Origin: Coriobacteriales bacterium
GTDB lineage: Bacteria; Actinomycetota; Coriobacteriia; Coriobacteriales; UBA8131
Length of the DNA: 42,090 nt
Assembly: GCA_031288185.1 (NCBI GenBank)
Contig: JAITRZ010000056.1
Span: 1-42,090, forward strand
Reading direction: 5' to 3'
A model generated the notes under the pieces. That model was not told the origin of the DNA. It saw nothing but the letters and a program-made list of their open reading frames with translations, and did no database searches. The position numbers were made by a program, and so were the translations under genes. Positions 8,540 through 16,412 of the stretch are shown here, piece after piece (position 1 is the stretch's first letter; every line of letters starts with the position of its first letter).

Positions 8540-9283
8540 AAGCTATCACTCCAAAAACCCTCCCCCTGTCGTTGGATGGTTTTCCTCATGAGCAACCGTT
8601 ACCTGTTTGGTGTGGTTTACTGCTGATGATGCTTGAGTAAAAGCCCCTGCCGTTGCCTAAACGGCCGCCTGAATTATCAACAAACCGTCCTGTCCTGTAA
8701 AACAGGTCCTATAAAACAAACCCCTTGCTTTGCTTAACAGCCGACCCCTTCTTACCCCCGGTCGGCACCCCTCCCCAGACCCTTCATTTCAAGCGTCGCG
8801 CAAGAGAGGGCTGGGATCAAGCGGGTGTAGACGCCTGGTGGCACGCAGCTGCGCTCAGGGTGGCTGCGCTGCGTTCAGCATGACTATGGCTGGCCTGAAC
8901 GTACGGGACGGGAGCCAGGGGCTCGATGTGCCTGTTTGATTGGTCTTGGGCATCTGACAACTCCTCAGTTGGATCCCTACAATGAAAAAGGCCAAGCCGT
9001 GCCGGCTTATCAAAAAGCCGCAAAGACGGTAAGGTGAGCACAAGGCACAACAGAAATATTTGCGCGAATCTTTGAGCCGGTAAAGACGTTACATCATGCC
9101 TAACTCAGCCCAAACCGTGCTGGGCAGTATACGCTGATTTTCCTTCTATTGCAAGAGTCATTTTTGAAAAGATTTTTTCAACAGACGAACCCACAGCGTT
9201 TTTGTTCGCTTCGCGCCCTGCTGGGTTCAAATCCCCGGCTGTTACACGTACAAGGCAGGCTTAGGCCAGTAAGGCATGTAAAG
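8540..9283. other. Long intergenic region with no recognised gene
   Basis: About 740 bases between the Cna-B gene start and the tRNA. Open frames here are short, overlapping and without family resemblance. It presumably holds the promoter and 5' leader of the minus-strand Cna-B gene. Small hairpins are visible (CCTGT/ACAGG near 8695-8707; TTGAAAA/TTTTCAA near 9166-9184). A stretch at 9228-9238, GGTTCAAATCC, matches the T-arm of a tRNA, but no matching 5' half was found. Confidence 0.4.
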
Positions 9284-9369
9284 TGGTGTCGGTGGAGGGA
9301 TTTGAACCCTCACGTCCATGTGGACACTAGCCCCTCAAGCTAGCGCGTCTGCCGTTCCGCCACACCGAC
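9284..9369 (-). tRNA. tRNA-Leu (anticodon GAG)
   Basis: On the minus strand the 86-nt sequence starts GTCGGTG and ends CACCGAC plus A and an encoded CCA, giving a full 7-bp acceptor stem. The anticodon stem CTAGC/GCTAG encloses the loop TTGAGGG, so the anticodon is GAG (reads CUC/CUU leucine codons). The variable arm is long (GTGTCCACATGGAC) as in class II leucine tRNAs, and the T-arm GGGTTCAAATCCC is canonical. It lies 27 nt downstream of secG on the same strand and may be co-transcribed with it. Confidence 0.95.
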
Positions 9370-9396
9370 CGAATGAAAGATTTGCGCTACGTACGC

Positions 9397-9651
9397 TTAA
9401 TTAGCCAAGGTTCCCTGGGGATAGATAATCATCAGAATCAGGATAGAGACCAAAAATACCACAGCTGAGACAATGGTGATGCGATCAAGATTCTTTTCAA
9501 TGATGCTGGTGCCCGAAATGCTGGAATAGACCTGACCGGCGATGATGTCAGAAAGGCCCGTACCCTTGGACGAATGAAAGAGAATGGAAAGCACCATCAC
9601 CAGGGCCGACAGGAACCAGACGATAAGTACAACTATGAGCAGAATAAACAA
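9397..9651 (-). CDS. secG: SecG, preprotein translocase subunit
   Basis: An 84-residue protein with two membrane helices (about 1-22 and 55-78) joined by a Gly/Ser-rich loop containing SSKGTGLSD. This is the size and layout of SecG, the auxiliary subunit of the SecYEG export channel, which promotes SecA-driven translocation. The start is TTG at 9651, chosen because AGGAG stands 5 nt before it and no ATG lies nearby. The gene is on the minus strand just upstream of tRNA-Leu. Confidence 0.9.
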   Translation of the reverse strand: MFILLIVVLIVWFLSALVMVLSILFHSSKGTGLSDIIAGQVYSSISGTSIIEKNLDRITIVSAVVFLVSILILMIIYPQGTLAN

Positions 9652-10083
9652 TGTTACTCCTCAAACGGTAGTAGTGAGCGCAGGAAAGCATTCTAACGCA
9701 AAAGGCCCCCTGATGCCAGTGACATTCTGCTAGGGCATTCTACAATCCATCATTCGTGGCACCCGGTGCACAGGAGCGAACAAAATGCCCAGCAAGATAC
9801 CCGACGAAATTTCCTCGATTTTTGATTTTAGGGTTGCGACAAAGCCAAAACAGGCTACTATGTTTTTGCAGGCGTACTCACCCGGCCCGCACGGCGCTCT
9901 GTTTTTAACGGGCAGCATGAGCCTCTGCGCCTGTTTGGACGTACTCACCTGGCCCACGCGACACCCGGTTGCCGCAACGTTTGAGAGACGTGAACAGGTG
10001 GCGCCCGTGCAGTTATGAACGGGTGGTGCCGGTAATAGTGTCAGCCTGGACAGAAGGTATTTGTAAGGGATGGGGAGATTGAT
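9652..10083. other. Intergenic region between divergent secG and the EIIC-EAL gene, with a 16-nt direct repeat
   Basis: About 430 bases without a convincing gene; short open frames on both strands resemble nothing known to me. It must hold the promoters of two divergent genes. CGTACTCACC[C/T]GGCCC occurs at 9873-9888 and 9940-9955, 67 nt apart, with one mismatch. Near 9832-9855 the text resembles part of a c-di-GMP-I riboswitch (GCGACAAAGCC), but the other conserved parts of that aptamer are not there, so no riboswitch is called. Confidence 0.35.
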
Positions 10084-12306
10084 TTGTCAGTCGCGCAGGT
10101 TCATCGGGAGGTGAATGAGGCAATCGGCAGCCTGGCTTCTCGGTTTGCTGAAAATCGTACGGTTCGAACTATCAACGCCGCCTTGATCGACCTCATTCCC
10201 CTTGTGCTCATTGGCACTATTTGTATCGCTATTACCAACATCCCCTTTTATCCCCTGCAAGAAACACTTAATAACCTTACGGCTGGCCACTGGAGCCTGG
10301 TGAGCCATATCATCACCTTTGCGACCTACGACATCATTGGTTTGGCGGCTCTGTTTTCTATCAGCTACGCCCTGTCTGAGGCTAGCCGGTTTGTGCAAAG
10401 ACGCGAAATCAGCACCTTTATCCCCCTGTTTACAGCTTTTGGTTGTTATGTCATTTTGCTGGCCTGGGATCCTGCCACCTATGAGCTGGCACTTTCCCAA
10501 ACCTCACCGACGGTCCTCCTGCAGAGTCCAGGGAGAACGGGGGTTTTTGCGGCGCTGTTTGTAGCGTTTACGGCCACTAATCTGTTTATCGCTTTTGGCA
10601 AACTTTGTCAGCGGCTGTTTGGGGGTGGCCGACGAACCATTGATTCGACGTTTCAGATCCGCACCGCGCTCTGGAGTGTATTTCCTATTGTTTGCACGTT
10701 GCTTTCCTTCGTCGTCCTCAGACTCTTTGCAGACTGGGTGATGTCAGAAACAATGCTGGAAAAGAACCTGGAAGGCTTTTTGCAGCACCTGATTACCGGC
10801 GGCGACTTCTTCTCAATGTTGGCCACGATAATCTGTATGCAGATACTCTGGTTTATAGGAGCGCATGGTACCGATACCATGCTGTCATTTCTGCCCCAGG
10901 TCGACCTTGTTTCTCAGAGCATGGCGGGGCTGAATGCTAGCACCGTTATTCCTTTGGTTGAAAGCGCTCAAACCGTCAGCCATACGCTAAACAGTCGCGA
11001 TTTTTATCACTGTTTTGTTTCTCTGGGGGGCACAGGTGCCACCTTAAGTTTGCTTGTTGCTATGTTCATTTTTGGCTCGGCAGCCAAGGGCAAAAAACTG
11101 GCCAAGATTTCAGTGTTTCCGGTGGCGTTCAATATTAACGAAACGCTGCTTTATGGTATTCCCATCGTTCTCAATCCCTTTATGCTGGTTCCCTTTCTGC
11201 TAGCCCCCCTTCTTACAGCCTGCTTGAGCTATACGGCCTTTGCTACCGGCCTGGTGCCGCCTATCATCGCTTCGGTGGAGTGGACAACGCCCATTTTGCT
11301 TTCAGGCTATCTGGAAACCGGCTCGCTGGCAGGATCTCTGTTGCAGTTTATGGGCTTGGTAGTATCGTTTTTGGTCTACGCCCCCTTTGTACGTATTACG
11401 CGCCGGGTCACTCAGCAGCGCCAGCTAGAAAACTATGATTGCTTTAAGCACGTTGCCTCTCAGGCTGCTAATAATGAACAGATGTATCTCCTGAACCGTC
11501 GTGATACCGTTGGTGAGATTGCGCGTGAATTAGTTTCTGAGTTTAACACTTATTTTGATGCCGGAAACATACCCTTTTATATGGTCTACCAGCCCAAATG
11601 CGATAAAGAAGGACGCGTGGTTGGCAGTGAGGCGTTACTGCGCTGGAGCCATCCCACTTACGGTATGGTACCGCCCGATATTCTTGTGGAACTAACGGAC
11701 GAGGCCCAGTTAAGTACGCCTTTGGGTCGCTGGATAACCAGGCAGGCGCTGGAGGAATATGCTCGCTGGCCAAAGCAAAAAGTAGAGGAACTGATACTTT
11801 CCATCAACCTGAATCCGCGCCACATCCTTGAAGACACAGACTTTCCTGCCTATATTCAGTCCCTGATAACGACCCTGCAGTTGGATCCACAACTGATTGA
11901 GATGGAAATAACGGAGCATGTAGCCGTACGCTCAGATAAGGCGATGCGCGAGATGTTTGCGCGCATCAGGGCAACCGGCGTAGGTCTTTCGATTGACGAC
12001 ATGGGGGTGGGCTACAGCTCCCTCACCTACATCAGTGACTTTGGGGCTGGTACGGTTAAGCTGGATCTTTCGCTGGTTGACAGGATTGCAAGCAACATAC
12101 AGCAGCAGGAGATAGTGCGCTCAGTGGTAGAGTTGGCATCCCAGCTGCACCTGGTGATAATCGTAGAAGGGGTGGAGACAAAAGAGCAACTGGACGCGCT
12201 GGTGAACCTGGGTTGCCGCTATTTTCAGGGATATTACTTTAGTAAACCTCTCAAGCCCGCTGACTTCATCCACTTTGCGCGCACTCAAGGCACAACCACC
12301 CTCTAG
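10084..12306 (+). CDS. PTS EIIC (cellobiose type) - EAL c-di-GMP phosphodiesterase fusion
   Basis: A 740-residue membrane protein. Residues 1 to about 445 form a multi-helix PTS EIIC permease domain of the lactose/cellobiose family (WFIGAHGTD, GGTGATLSL, INETLLYGIPIVLNP, TPILLSGYLETGSLAG). After a linker, residues about 490-735 form an EAL domain with the catalytic signature largely intact: EALLRW near 515, INLNP, EMEITE, IDDMGVGYSS, KLDLS and VEGVE. It should hydrolyse c-di-GMP to pGpG in the cytosol. The EIIC part probably senses or carries a sugar and sets phosphodiesterase activity; no EIIA or EIIB domain is attached or nearby, so transport is doubtful. TTG 10084 is the start because GGGGAG lies 6 nt upstream. 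Such fusions are known in Gram-positive bacteria. Confidence 0.88.
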   Translation: MSVAQVHREVNEAIGSLASRFAENRTVRTINAALIDLIPLVLIGTICIAITNIPFYPLQETLNNLTAGHWSLVSHIITFATYDIIGLAALFSISYALSEASRFVQRREISTFIPLFTAFGCYVILLAWDPATYELALSQTSPTVLLQSPGRTGVFAALFVAFTATNLFIAFGKLCQRLFGGGRRTIDSTFQIRTALWSVFPIVCTLLSFVVLRLFADWVMSETMLEKNLEGFLQHLITGGDFFSMLATIICMQILWFIGAHGTDTMLSFLPQVDLVSQSMAGLNASTVIPLVESAQTVSHTLNSRDFYHCFVSLGGTGATLSLLVAMFIFGSAAKGKKLAKISVFPVAFNINETLLYGIPIVLNPFMLVPFLLAPLLTACLSYTAFATGLVPPIIASVEWTTPILLSGYLETGSLAGSLLQFMGLVVSFLVYAPFVRITRRVTQQRQLENYDCFKHVASQAANNEQMYLLNRRDTVGEIARELVSEFNTYFDAGNIPFYMVYQPKCDKEGRVVGSEALLRWSHPTYGMVPPDILVELTDEAQLSTPLGRWITRQALEEYARWPKQKVEELILSINLNPRHILEDTDFPAYIQSLITTLQLDPQLIEMEITEHVAVRSDKAMREMFARIRATGVGLSIDDMGVGYSSLTYISDFGAGTVKLDLSLVDRIASNIQQQEIVRSVVELASQLHLVIIVEGVETKEQLDALVNLGCRYFQGYYFSKPLKPADFIHFARTQGTTTL

Positions 12307-12331
12307 CCCTATTGCGAGGCTACCGGTTTTT
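12304..12331 (+). terminator. Weak terminator after the EIIC-EAL gene
   Basis: TAGCC (overlapping the stop codon) pairs with GGCTA at 12318-12322, followed by CCGG and five T. The 5-bp stem and the spacer before the T-run make it a weak candidate. Confidence 0.3.
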
Positions 12332-12366
12332 CCCGATGTTGGAAAAATGCAGTAATAAGGTGGTGG

Positions 12367-12429
12367 GAAAACTTAGGCAAGAAAACTTAGAATAAGAGGT
12401 GGGCGCGAAAGGGAAGAGTGTGCTAGAAT
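12367..12429 (+). promoter_or_regulatory. Candidate promoter with paired direct repeats upstream of the peptide operon
   Basis: TGCTAGAAT at 12421-12429 fits an extended -10 element about 135 nt before the first peptide gene; no clear -35 is seen. Two exact copies of GAAAACTTAG (12367-12376 and 12381-12390) lie about 35 nt upstream of it with 14-nt periodicity, a layout that suits a regulator binding as a tandem dimer. The function is inferred from layout only. Confidence 0.35.
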
Positions 12430-12563
12430 CCCCCTGTGAGCTTTTGTGGGGCGTGTCACCGGATTTCACGCCTTTCACAATTGGTCTGGGCAGTTTAGCA
12501 CAAGTCAAAAGGGACTGCCGATTACGGGATACGTTTGGTGCAACAAAGCGGAAGGCCAGCATC

Positions 12564-12875
12564 ATGGCAGAAACAGAGAAGGTGCAAAACGCCAAGGCTC
12601 TCGCTGAGGAACTCAAGACGCTTTCAGCTGAGCTTTCTGAAGATGAACTCGCGAAGGTCGCAGGCGGCGTTACCACGAGTGAAATCAACGCCTACTACAG
12701 GGCCAGCGGCACGCTCTTCGATGATTGGCAAACCCTCAACGCCCTCTTTGAGCAGGCTGCGCAACATCCTGATCCCGACAGACAGCGGTACGGGTTGCCT
12801 GATCCTGCCGTCGCTATGTTTCTCGCTAATCTTGAGATGAGGGTACATCGGTGGCTCCTCTATGGTGAATTGTAG
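12564..12875 (+). CDS. Double-glycine leader secreted peptide precursor 1
   Basis: A 103-residue peptide. Residues 1-35 are a leader (MAETEKVQ ... LSEDELAKVAGG) that ends in the GG site cut by C39 peptidases. It is the style of leader found with NHLM-type export systems. The predicted mature part is 68 residues with no Cys, so lanthionine or thioether rings are ruled out. It contains YYRASGTLFDDWQTLN and a C-terminal helix-prone stretch ending RWLLYGEL. The start at ATG 12564 is preceded by GGAAGG at 8-9 nt; the frame is open further upstream but the leader duplication begins at this ATG. Leader and 5' UTR are repeated 571 bp downstream in precursor 2, while the mature parts are unrelated. 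Target and activity are unknown. Confidence 0.8.
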   Translation: MAETEKVQNAKALAEELKTLSAELSEDELAKVAGGVTTSEINAYYRASGTLFDDWQTLNALFEQAAQHPDPDRQRYGLPDPAVAMFLANLEMRVHRWLLYGEL

Positions 12876-13134
12876 CTCTAAACGTCACACCTACTGAACC
12901 TTGCCTACACCCTGGCATCTCTCCAGGACTCCGCGTGAGTCGAGCGCTTTCGAGAAGCCCGACCGCGCTGGGCGCGAATGGCACTTTTTGCCCTACCGCT
13001 CTCGCCCCACCGCTCTGTCGATGGTGACACCTTTATCCGGCACCATGATGGGCACCGGGGCGGTTTGGCGCAAAGCCAAAGGGAGCTGTTGGTAAAAGAA
13101 TACGTTTGGTACAACAAAGAGGAAGGTCAACATC
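12876..13134 (+). pseudogene. Intergenic relic of a precursor-2-like core plus duplicated 5' region
   Basis: No intact gene. By eye, 12925-13040 aligns with the 3' half of precursor 2 and its trailer: both contain GCGCTTTCG, then GCGCG[A/G]ATGGCACT, then GCTCTGT, and CACC further on. The following stretch (about 13058-13134) repeats the region before precursor 1, including ATACGTTTGGT-CAACAAAG. This suggests that precursor 1 once carried a core like that of precursor 2 and that a new core was placed between leader and old core. Confidence 0.45.
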
Positions 13135-13377
13135 ATGGCAGAAACAGAGAAGGTACAAAAGGCCAAGGCCCTTGTTGAAGAACTCAAGACGCTTTCAGCT
13201 GAGCTTTCTGAAGATGAACTCGCGGAGGTCGCAGGCGGTATAGGCGCTCTCGATGGTGTCTTTTCCTTCAACCCGCGCATCCAGGCCCTCAACGCGTCCG
13301 ACAAGAGCATCAAGGCGCTTTCGGAGACGGAGCTGGCGTCAAGCGCGGATGGCACTCCCCACCTCACTGCTCTGTAG
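13135..13377 (+). CDS. Double-glycine leader secreted peptide precursor 2
   Basis: An 80-residue peptide whose leader differs from that of precursor 1 at only 4 of 35 positions (N/K9, A/V14, K/E31 and one linked change nearby by eye) and ends VAGG. The mature part is 45 residues, IGALDGVFSFNPRIQALN onwards, without Cys. It contains LSETELASSADG, which matches 8 of 12 positions of the leader end LSEDELAEVAGG, so the core carries a decayed second leader-like motif. ATG 13135 is preceded by GGAAGG. It lies about 95 nt before the HlyD-like gene in the same direction and is surely exported by the adjoining transporter, though that is inference. Confidence 0.8.
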   Translation: MAETEKVQKAKALVEELKTLSAELSEDELAEVAGGIGALDGVFSFNPRIQALNASDKSIKALSETELASSADGTPHLTAL

Positions 13378-13471
13378 GTGGCGGCACCTTGGCTCGACGC
13401 CATGACGGGCACCGAGAACATCCCAAGGCTCCAGCTCCTTATCAGGTGGATTAAAGCCAGGGAACCGTCGG

Positions 13472-14098
13472 TTGTGCGTGATGGCTGAGGCAAAGCGCGA
13501 ACTGTTTAGTGAAGAAGCCATCGAGCGGGTGTTCTCACCGGAGAAACTCGATGGCTATCTGAAGGTGGTGCAACCAAACGCATGGATTGCCGTGCTTGCG
13601 CTCGCGCTGTTTGTGGTGGGCGCTACGGTCTGGGGGTTTGCGGGAACGTACTCCCAGACCGTGCTTGCCAAAGGGCTCGTCCACGCAGACGGGACGGCCG
13701 TTGGCTATCTGCCGGTTGAGGACATGCCGCCTGACACGCTTGCCGGCTGCGCTGTGCGCGTGGCCCTGCCTGATGGCGTGATCCTCGAAGGTGTCGTCGC
13801 CGAGGTCAGCGCCAGCCCGCTGTCGCAGGCCGAAGTCTCAAACGAGCAGCCCGACGCATATACGGCATACGTTCTTGCCACCAGTCCCTATGAGTACCGC
13901 GTGACGATAGACGTGGCACTGCCGGGTGCGATGGCCGGCACTGAGGCGACAGGGGCTGCGTCAGCGGCGACATCAACATCAGCGGTGGGCGTCCCGGTCA
14001 CCTCAGCGTCGGATACCGCAGCGACAGGGGCCGGCGTTCTCGCGGATTTCACCATCGTCGTTCGCGAAGAACGGCTCATATCCCTCCTGTTTGGCTGA
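13472..14098 (+). CDS. Short HlyD-like adaptor of an NHLM-type peptide exporter
   Basis: A protein of about 205 residues that opens with a cytoplasmic segment (EEAIERVFSPEKLDGYLKVV), one membrane helix (about 36-58: IAVLALALFVVGATVWGF) and an extracytoplasmic beta-rich part. This matches the start of the HlyD-like secretion proteins that accompany NHLM bacteriocin exporters. It is much shorter than usual: the long coiled coil is missing, and an Ala/Ser/Thr/Val-rich linker near 155-190 occupies its place. In a Gram-positive cell without an outer membrane a short adaptor may suffice. The start is uncertain: TTG 13472 has AGGGA 8 nt upstream, whereas ATG 13481 has none at a good distance. Confidence 0.7.
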   Translation: MCVMAEAKRELFSEEAIERVFSPEKLDGYLKVVQPNAWIAVLALALFVVGATVWGFAGTYSQTVLAKGLVHADGTAVGYLPVEDMPPDTLAGCAVRVALPDGVILEGVVAEVSASPLSQAEVSNEQPDAYTAYVLATSPYEYRVTIDVALPGAMAGTEATGAASAATSTSAVGVPVTSASDTAATGAGVLADFTIVVREERLISLLFG

Positions 14099-14129
14099 AT
14101 GTGGCTCGGGCCTTTCGATTTAAGCATCT

Positions 14130-16406
14130 ATGACAGCTAAGAGAGACGCGGCAGACAGAGCGCAGGGGGATGCGACGCGTGCACACCCGCCGCACGCAAA
14201 CCCACCCCTACACCCACCGCACGCACACCCATCGTCAGGCCGGCCATCCAAACGGGTGCGGGTTCCCGTGATACTGCAGATGGAAGCCGTGGAATGTGGG
14301 GCGGCTGCCCTTGGCATGGTGCTCGCGCATTACCGGAAGTGGATTCCTCTCGAGAAACTGCGCGAGGACTGCGGCATATCGCGGGACGGCAGCAACGCCC
14401 GCAACATCCTCATGGCTGCCCGCAACTACGGGCTTGAGGCCAAAGGCTTCAAGTATGCGGCCTCAGACCTCATGGCAAAGGCCGCCTTCCCCTGCATCAT
14501 CTTTTGGAACTTTAGCCACTTTGTCGTTCTCGAGGGCTTCAAGCGCGCTGGTGCCATCGCCTGCATCAGCGACCCAGCGCGGGGCCGCTATGAGTTAGAC
14601 AGGGATCAGTTCGAGATATCGTACTCTGGAGTATGTCTCACGGTGAAGCCGGGGACTGCCTTTGTGCCCGAGGGCAGGCCGCGCAGTGTGCTGGGCTTTG
14701 TGCGTGAGCGTCTCAAAGGCTCCTATTCTGTGCTGGTGTTGCTTGCACTCGTGGGTGCGCTCATCGCCATCGGCGGCATCGTCCAGCCATCATTCACGCG
14801 TATTTTCACCGACCGGATTCTTACGCAGACCAACCAGGCTCAGGCGTGGCTTGTGCCCTTCCTCATCGCGTTTGCGGCCTTTGCGGTTTTTCTCTGCGTC
14901 GCCCAGGTTCTCAACCGGATGTATATCTATAAGGCGACCGGCCGGCTTGCCATCATCTCGAATGTGGAGTTCATGTGGCATGTGCTCAGGCTACCCATGC
15001 GCTTCTTCTCCCAGAGACTTGCGGGGGATATAGCCGTTCGGCAGACCTCAAACGATGCGATAGCGGCGACCTTTGTCATGCGGGTCGCCCCGATGCTCAT
15101 CAACGTGGTGTTGCTTGTTGTCTACCTGGTAGTCATGCTGCACTACAGCATCCTGCTCACCTGCGTCACGAGTTTGGCCATTGTGTTGAACACACTGCTC
15201 GCCTACCTCATTTCAAAGAAACGGGTCGACCTGTCCCGGGTTCAGGTGCGAAACCAGAGCATGCTTCAGGGTATGACGGTGACGGGCATCAGCATGATGG
15301 ACACCATCAAGTCTGTGGGCGCCGAGAACGGTTTTTTCGCGAAATGGGCCGGCAGATATGCGCTGTGCATCGAGTCAGCTACAAAGGTTGCCAAACTGAA
15401 CTTTTCTTGGGGCTCGCTGCCCAACCTTGTACAGACCCTCCTAAACATCCTCATCATGCTGCTGGGTGTCTCGCTCATCATGGCAGGGCAGTTCACGGCC
15501 GGTATGCTGCTCGCCTTCCAAGCCTTTGTGCAGGCATTCCTCGCGCCGGTGAACAGTCTGATCCTGGCGGGGCAGTCCATCCAGGAAATGAGGGTATCCA
15601 TGGAGCGCGTTGAGGATGTCATGCGCTACAAAACCGACATTGTTGTAAAGGAAGGCGGTCTTGAAGGGGAAACGAAGATCGGGAAGCTGCGCGGGGAGCT
15701 TTGCATGGAGCAGGTCACTTTTGGCTACTCGCCTCTGGCCGAGCCGCTCATCCGCAACTTTGACCTGCGACTTGTGCCTGGCTCCAAAGTTGCCTTTGTG
15801 GGGGCCTCCGGCTGCGGAAAATCCACGCTCGCGAAGCTGATTTCCGGGTTGTACGAGCCGTGGAGCGGCACCATCACCTATGACGGCAGGGCGCGCGCGG
15901 AGATTTCCCGGGCGGTGTTCACGAGCTCCCTGGCCGTGGTGGATCAGAACATCATCATGTTTGAGGACAGCGTGTCTGACAATATCAAGATGTGGGACAA
16001 GACCATCGAAGACTTTGAGGTTATCCTCGCCGCGCGCGATGCCGCGATACATGAGGAAATCGTGCGGCGCCCGCGGGGCTACAACGACCGGGTCGCCGAA
16101 GGTGGGAAGAACTTCTCGGGCGGGCAGCGCCAGAGGATAGAGTTGGCAGGTGCCCTTGCTCAGGATCCGACCTTGCTCATCCTTGACGAGGCGACGAGCG
16201 CTTTGGACGCAAAGACGGAATATGAGGTAATACGTGCCATACGGGAGCGGGGGATAACCTGCGTGATAGTGGCGCATCGTCTCTCCACGATACGCGATGC
16301 CGACGAGATCATTGTATTAGACCGGGGACTCGTACAGGAGCGGGGCACGCATGAGGAACTTTTTGCTGCCGGCGGGCTCTACACAAGACTGATTTCGGTG
16401 GAATAG
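14130..16406 (+). CDS. Peptidase-containing ABC transporter (C39, NHLM type)
   Basis: A 758-residue exporter that cuts leader peptides after GG and transports the mature peptides. Residues about 40-165 are a C39 peptidase with all active-site residues visible: Gln50 (oxyanion), Cys56 in VECGAAAL, His130 in SHFVVLEG and Asp148 in SDPARG. Residues about 185-470 are the six-helix transmembrane domain. The ATPase domain has Walker A GASGCGKST at 558-566, signature NFSGGQRQR near 662 and LLILDEATSALD. Residues 13-35 form an unusual His/Pro-rich stretch (repeated HPPHA). It sits 31 nt after the HlyD-like gene and 6 nt before the partner ABC gene, so an operon is clear. The leaders of the two peptides just upstream are its likely substrates. 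Confidence 0.92.
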   Translation: MTAKRDAADRAQGDATRAHPPHANPPLHPPHAHPSSGRPSKRVRVPVILQMEAVECGAAALGMVLAHYRKWIPLEKLREDCGISRDGSNARNILMAARNYGLEAKGFKYAASDLMAKAAFPCIIFWNFSHFVVLEGFKRAGAIACISDPARGRYELDRDQFEISYSGVCLTVKPGTAFVPEGRPRSVLGFVRERLKGSYSVLVLLALVGALIAIGGIVQPSFTRIFTDRILTQTNQAQAWLVPFLIAFAAFAVFLCVAQVLNRMYIYKATGRLAIISNVEFMWHVLRLPMRFFSQRLAGDIAVRQTSNDAIAATFVMRVAPMLINVVLLVVYLVVMLHYSILLTCVTSLAIVLNTLLAYLISKKRVDLSRVQVRNQSMLQGMTVTGISMMDTIKSVGAENGFFAKWAGRYALCIESATKVAKLNFSWGSLPNLVQTLLNILIMLLGVSLIMAGQFTAGMLLAFQAFVQAFLAPVNSLILAGQSIQEMRVSMERVEDVMRYKTDIVVKEGGLEGETKIGKLRGELCMEQVTFGYSPLAEPLIRNFDLRLVPGSKVAFVGASGCGKSTLAKLISGLYEPWSGTITYDGRARAEISRAVFTSSLAVVDQNIIMFEDSVSDNIKMWDKTIEDFEVILAARDAAIHEEIVRRPRGYNDRVAEGGKNFSGGQRQRIELAGALAQDPTLLILDEATSALDAKTEYEVIRAIRERGITCVIVAHRLSTIRDADEIIVLDRGLVQERGTHEELFAAGGLYTRLISVE

Positions 16407-16412
16407 GTACGG

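Noticed and set aside
9832-9860. Possible c-di-GMP-I riboswitch before the EIIC-EAL gene (GCGACAAAGCC resembles ACGCAAAGCC).
   Set aside because: The GGCAAACC segment, the second stem and the tetraloop receptor are missing; only a short resemblance remains.
9730-10018. Small ORFs on both strands before the EIIC-EAL gene.
   Set aside because: No ribosome binding site, no recognisable domain, and they overlap each other antisense.
12399-12563. Longer N-terminus for precursor 1 starting at GTG 12399.
   Set aside because: The leader similarity with precursor 2 begins at ATG 12564, which has its own ribosome binding site; the upstream part has no counterpart as protein.
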